A DNA stretch of 32,821 nt from positions 1-32,821 of IMG/VR virus record IMGVR_UViG_3300046170_000286; one strand, written 5' to 3'. This document shows, in pieces, positions 31,066-32,821 of the stretch (the first letter of the stretch is position 1; the number at the start of each line of letters is the position of its first letter). Origin of the DNA: a virus. Under the pieces are notes generated by a model. The model was not told where the DNA came from. It saw only the letters and a list, made by a program, of their open reading frames with translations, and made no database searches. A program made the position numbers and the translations under genes.

Positions 31066-31860
31066 ATGAAACTAACACTTGAGCAAACCATTGCCGCGAT
31101 GCTGACAGAAAACACCGGCAAACATTTTTTAGACAGCGGCGGCGAAAATGGCCGCGCTTGGCAGCGCAACATAGGCAAAACCGTTGATGATTTTCGCGCA
31201 ATGCCAAGCGCGACAGCGGAAATATACGTACGAGAATACGGCGGCGAAACTATCGCGGAAATAATACCTTGCGTAAACGTTTTCCACCTATTGACCGGCG
31301 GCGCGTTGGAATTGTGCGACTTGTGTCGCCAATTTAACGCAATGCCGGTTGATGATTTGGACGGCGGCTTTTACGGCGCTTCTATGGCTGGCGCGGAATG
31401 GTTAGAGACGCGCGGATTTGAAGAAAGCGGAGAAACATTTAACACTTATAATTGGAATTCAAAACATAGCCAAATTTTACAAGGCACAGAATTGACGCGT
31501 GACAGCGAGTGGGGCGAAGAAAAGTATTTACTGCTTCAAATTCACGGCGGCGCTGACGTTCGCGGCGGTTACACTGACGCAAAGCTTTTTAAGCTCGATG
31601 ATCGCGCAGAATATTATAACGCGATTACAGAAGACTGCGGTTTTTCTGCGGAATTGACCGGCATTGATACTGAAACAAAAGATATGTTTAACGGTACGCG
31701 CCGCGATAATTACACGCACATTACTTGGCACGGCGAGTGGATAAACGAACATGGAAGCTGCGCGGATGACAGCGAGCTATTAGCTTTTGCCACAGCTTGT
31801 GGCGCATCACTCGATAACCCAAGAGTGACCATCGCTGGCGATGCTTACTTAGATTTTTGA
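31066..31860 (+). CDS. Conserved phage accessory protein, function unknown
   Basis: The start at 31066 follows tggagggata. The 264-residue protein opens MKLTLEQTIAAMLTENTGKH and carries FLDSGGENGRAWQRN, a motif I associate with a family of phage proteins of unknown role. Later blocks are EETFNTYNW-like (GETFNTYNWNSKHSQILQGT), YLLLQIHGGADVRGGYTDAK, HITWHGEWINEHGSC and DYLDF-type end (GDAYLDF). It is acidic and has several cysteines (CDLC) that may bind metal. There is no signal peptide or membrane segment. Composition differs from the tail genes (many GCG and GGC codons). Confidence 0.65.
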   Translation: MKLTLEQTIAAMLTENTGKHFLDSGGENGRAWQRNIGKTVDDFRAMPSATAEIYVREYGGETIAEIIPCVNVFHLLTGGALELCDLCRQFNAMPVDDLDGGFYGASMAGAEWLETRGFEESGETFNTYNWNSKHSQILQGTELTRDSEWGEEKYLLLQIHGGADVRGGYTDAKLFKLDDRAEYYNAITEDCGFSAELTGIDTETKDMFNGTRRDNYTHITWHGEWINEHGSCADDSELLAFATACGASLDNPRVTIAGDAYLDF

Positions 31861-31873
31861 TAGGGGCGAAACA

Positions 31874-32101
31874 ATGAAAGCAACCCACTACTTCCACAAG
31901 ATCACAATAGATGGCCGCGCCTCAAAGTTCAGCGCTTGGTTTAACGGTGATCCCATGTCGCGCTATCCCTCGCTTGTTTGCTTAATTGATTGCGAGCGAA
32001 TTGACGCTATTGGCCGGTCTTTTCCTTGCACAGATAAGGAAAAGCAAATTTTGCAAAATGGCGCTTGGAGCGCGAAACAATGGGGCACTTATGGAAGCTG
32101 A
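31874..32101 (+). CDS. Small protein, function unknown
   Basis: The ATG at 31874 follows gataggggcgaaaca. The 75-residue product (MKATHYFHKITIDGRASKFS, AWFNGDPMSRYPSLVCLIDC, ERIDAIGRSFPCTDKEKQIL) looks like a small alpha-beta fold with strands first and a terminal helix. It has cysteines at 36, 40 and 52. I do not recognise it. It ends eight bases after the start of a possible tiny gene and 77 bases before a terminator. Confidence 0.5.
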   Translation: MKATHYFHKITIDGRASKFSAWFNGDPMSRYPSLVCLIDCERIDAIGRSFPCTDKEKQILQNGAWSAKQWGTYGS

Positions 32102-32168
32102 AACAATAGACCGCATCATAAAGCTTGCTGCGCTGGCCGTTTTGGTCACATTGCACTTTACCTTATAA
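32091..32168 (+). CDS. Possible 25-residue membrane peptide
   Basis: An ATG at 32091 inside the end of the previous gene gives MEAETIDRIIKLAALAVLVT followed by LHFTL, a short acidic start and one hydrophobic helix. The overlap resembles those of real genes elsewhere in the window. Its ribosome-binding site (gggg) is close, and the terminator follows ten bases after the stop. It is too short for certainty. Confidence 0.3.
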   Translation: MEAETIDRIIKLAALAVLVTLHFTL

Positions 32169-32177
32169 AAACCAATT

Positions 32178-32200
32178 AAGCCGCCCAGCGCGGCTTTTTT
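32178..32200 (+). terminator. Rho-independent terminator 1 of the right end
   Basis: AAGCCGC (32178-32184) pairs with GCGGCTT (32190-32196) around a 5-base loop, and the T run extends to 32200. It follows the last rightward gene by about ten bases. Confidence 0.8.
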
Positions 32201-32214
32201 GTTGCCTATACGCG

Positions 32215-32239
32215 CCGCGCTATCATGCGCGGTTTTTTT
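32215..32239 (+). terminator. Rho-independent terminator 2 of the right end
   Basis: CCGCGC (32215-32220) pairs with GCGCGG (32227-32232) around a TATCAT loop, followed by seven Ts (32233-32239). Together with the preceding terminator it makes a tandem block that should keep transcription out of the repeat array and the genome end. Confidence 0.8.
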
Positions 32240-32250
32240 GTGCGTAACGC

Positions 32251-32545
32251 ACAGCACAGCGCAGCACAGCGCAGCACAGCGCAACACAGCGCAACACAGC
32301 GCGACACAGCGCAACACAGCGCAGCACAGCACAGCGCAGCACAGCGTGACACAGCGCAGCACAGCACAGCGCAACACAGCGCAACACGGCGCAGCGCAGC
32401 GCAACACAGCGTAACACAGCGCAACACAGCGCAGCACAGCACAGCGCAGCGCAACACAGCGCAACACAGCGCAACACAGCGCAGCACAGCACAGCGCAGC
32501 GCAGCACAGCACAGCGTAACGCAGCGCAGCACAGCACAGCGTAAC
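32251..32545. repeat. 59 uninterrupted pentamers, RYRRC type
   Basis: From 32251 to 32545 the sequence is 59 consecutive five-base units with no break in phase. The commonest are ACAGC, GCAGC and GCAAC; rarer ones are GTAAC, GCGAC, GTGAC and ACGGC. ACAGC tends to alternate with a GCARC unit, giving a loose 10-base period. Open frames on both strands through it are a by-product of the repeat. The 5-mers alternate purine and pyrimidine for most steps. It lies between tandem terminators and the right end. Confidence 0.95.
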
Positions 32546-32811
32546 GCAAAAAAAATTTGCCCGCATATTTGCCGCGATATTTCGCCAGCTTGCGCGGCAT
32601 TGACCAGGCGCTTGCGCGTCAAATCAAGCGCGGCGCAATCGCCTTAAACGTGCAATGCAAGCGCAGCATAAAACGTGCTGCGGCGCAGCGCTGGCGGTGT
32701 CAATTTTGCGGTGTTGCAAATAAACCATTGATATGATGCAAAAAAAGCACACTTGCGCCAATTATGGTTTTTCTGCGGCTGCAAAGGTACTCCCACAACG
32801 TCAGCCATGCG
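32546..32811. other. Non-coding right end
   Basis: No gene is supported here. The first part is GC-rich with many GCGC and GCAAG words (for example tgcaatgcaagcgcagc near 32650). It holds a run of A (32547-32555) and a candidate promoter near 32730. The last ~60 bases lead to the terminal repeat and, after circularisation, to the small terminase gene, so cos-related binding sites would be expected here. Confidence 0.5.
32729..32737 (+). promoter_or_regulatory. Candidate extended -10 promoter facing the terminus
   Basis: TGATATGAT fits TGnTATGAT. TTGCAA lies upstream at 32714-32719, but the 12-base spacing is too short for a normal -35. In the circular form it would read across the joined ends toward the terminase genes. 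Confidence 0.3.
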
Positions 32812-32821
32812 GGTAGTTCGC
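32812..32821. repeat. Right copy of 10-bp terminal repeat, candidate cos
   Basis: The last ten bases, ggtagttcgc, equal the first ten. If DNA was sequenced from virions after end filling, a 10-nt cohesive end would appear exactly this way. Confidence 0.5.

Noticed and set aside
31982-32647. Long open frames on both strands through the pentamer array
   Set aside because: A five-base repeat lacking stop words is open in every frame. The peptides are pure repeat (AQHSATQRN or LRCAVLCCA types) with no start signals.
1-32821. Temperate lifestyle genes (integrase, excisionase, CI-like repressor, att site) and tRNA genes
   Set aside because: I looked for tyrosine or serine recombinase motifs, a lambda-type repressor and cloverleaf ends and saw none. 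The ribbon-helix-helix protein alone does not show lysogeny.

Overview
The window looks like one complete tailed-phage genome in its packaged orientation. The morphogenesis block follows the lambda gene order closely: small and large terminase, W-like joiner, portal, protease/capsid, FII-like, U-like, V-like, G/GT with a -1 slippery site, tape measure, M-, L- and K-like proteins, then J. The phage is therefore a siphovirus with a non-contractile tail; the 529-residue tape measure suggests a tail of roughly 80 nm. The first 10 bases (ggtagttcgc) recur as the last 10 bases, just upstream of the small terminase gene, as expected for filled-in cos ends. A holin of the 3TM type known from gene transfer agents and fibre and accessory proteins of marine-phage type suggest a marine, probably alphaproteobacterial host. 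The host is an inference only. I see no integrase, CI-like repressor, tRNA or DNA polymerase.

Layout: 1-7.1 kb packaging and head genes; 7.1-12.3 kb connector and tail genes; 12.3-18.8 kb receptor-binding proteins (a J-like protein with a 26-unit decapeptide repeat, then a trimeric-type fibre); 18.8-21.8 kb small accessory and lysis genes (two holin-like proteins and a T7-type amidase); 21.9-23.6 kb a leftward operon of seven tightly overlapping small genes (winged-helix-like proteins, a zinc ribbon, a nuclease); 23.7-29.1 kb a rightward early operon (ribbon-helix-helix regulator, three PD-(D/E)XK-type nucleases, a gp2.5-like ssDNA-binding protein, a fused primase-helicase) closed by a strong terminator; 29.2-32.2 kb accessory genes; 32.2-32.8 kb a non-coding right end.

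The leftward and rightward early units diverge from a small control region at 23645-23742. The early operon can process and recombine DNA and open and prime replication forks, while the host presumably supplies the polymerase. Late genes run rightward from a promoter just inside the left end.

Thirteen apparent frameshifts interrupt nine otherwise well-conserved genes. Each is repaired by removing one base from a short run of identical bases, and 11 of the 13 lie in G or C runs. This looks like sequencing error more than gene decay, so I annotate these genes as CDS spanning the break.

The least ordinary features are: (1) a gpZ-like tail gene missing from its usual place and found 22 kb away, bracketed by seven copies of a 21-23 bp repeat that starts on the stop codons of the preceding genes; (2) nine TRCGAC motifs in both orientations and all reading phases directly after the primase-helicase gene, a candidate origin; (3) 59 uninterrupted pentamers at the right end; (4) three abutting perfect inverted repeats at 30518-30587.
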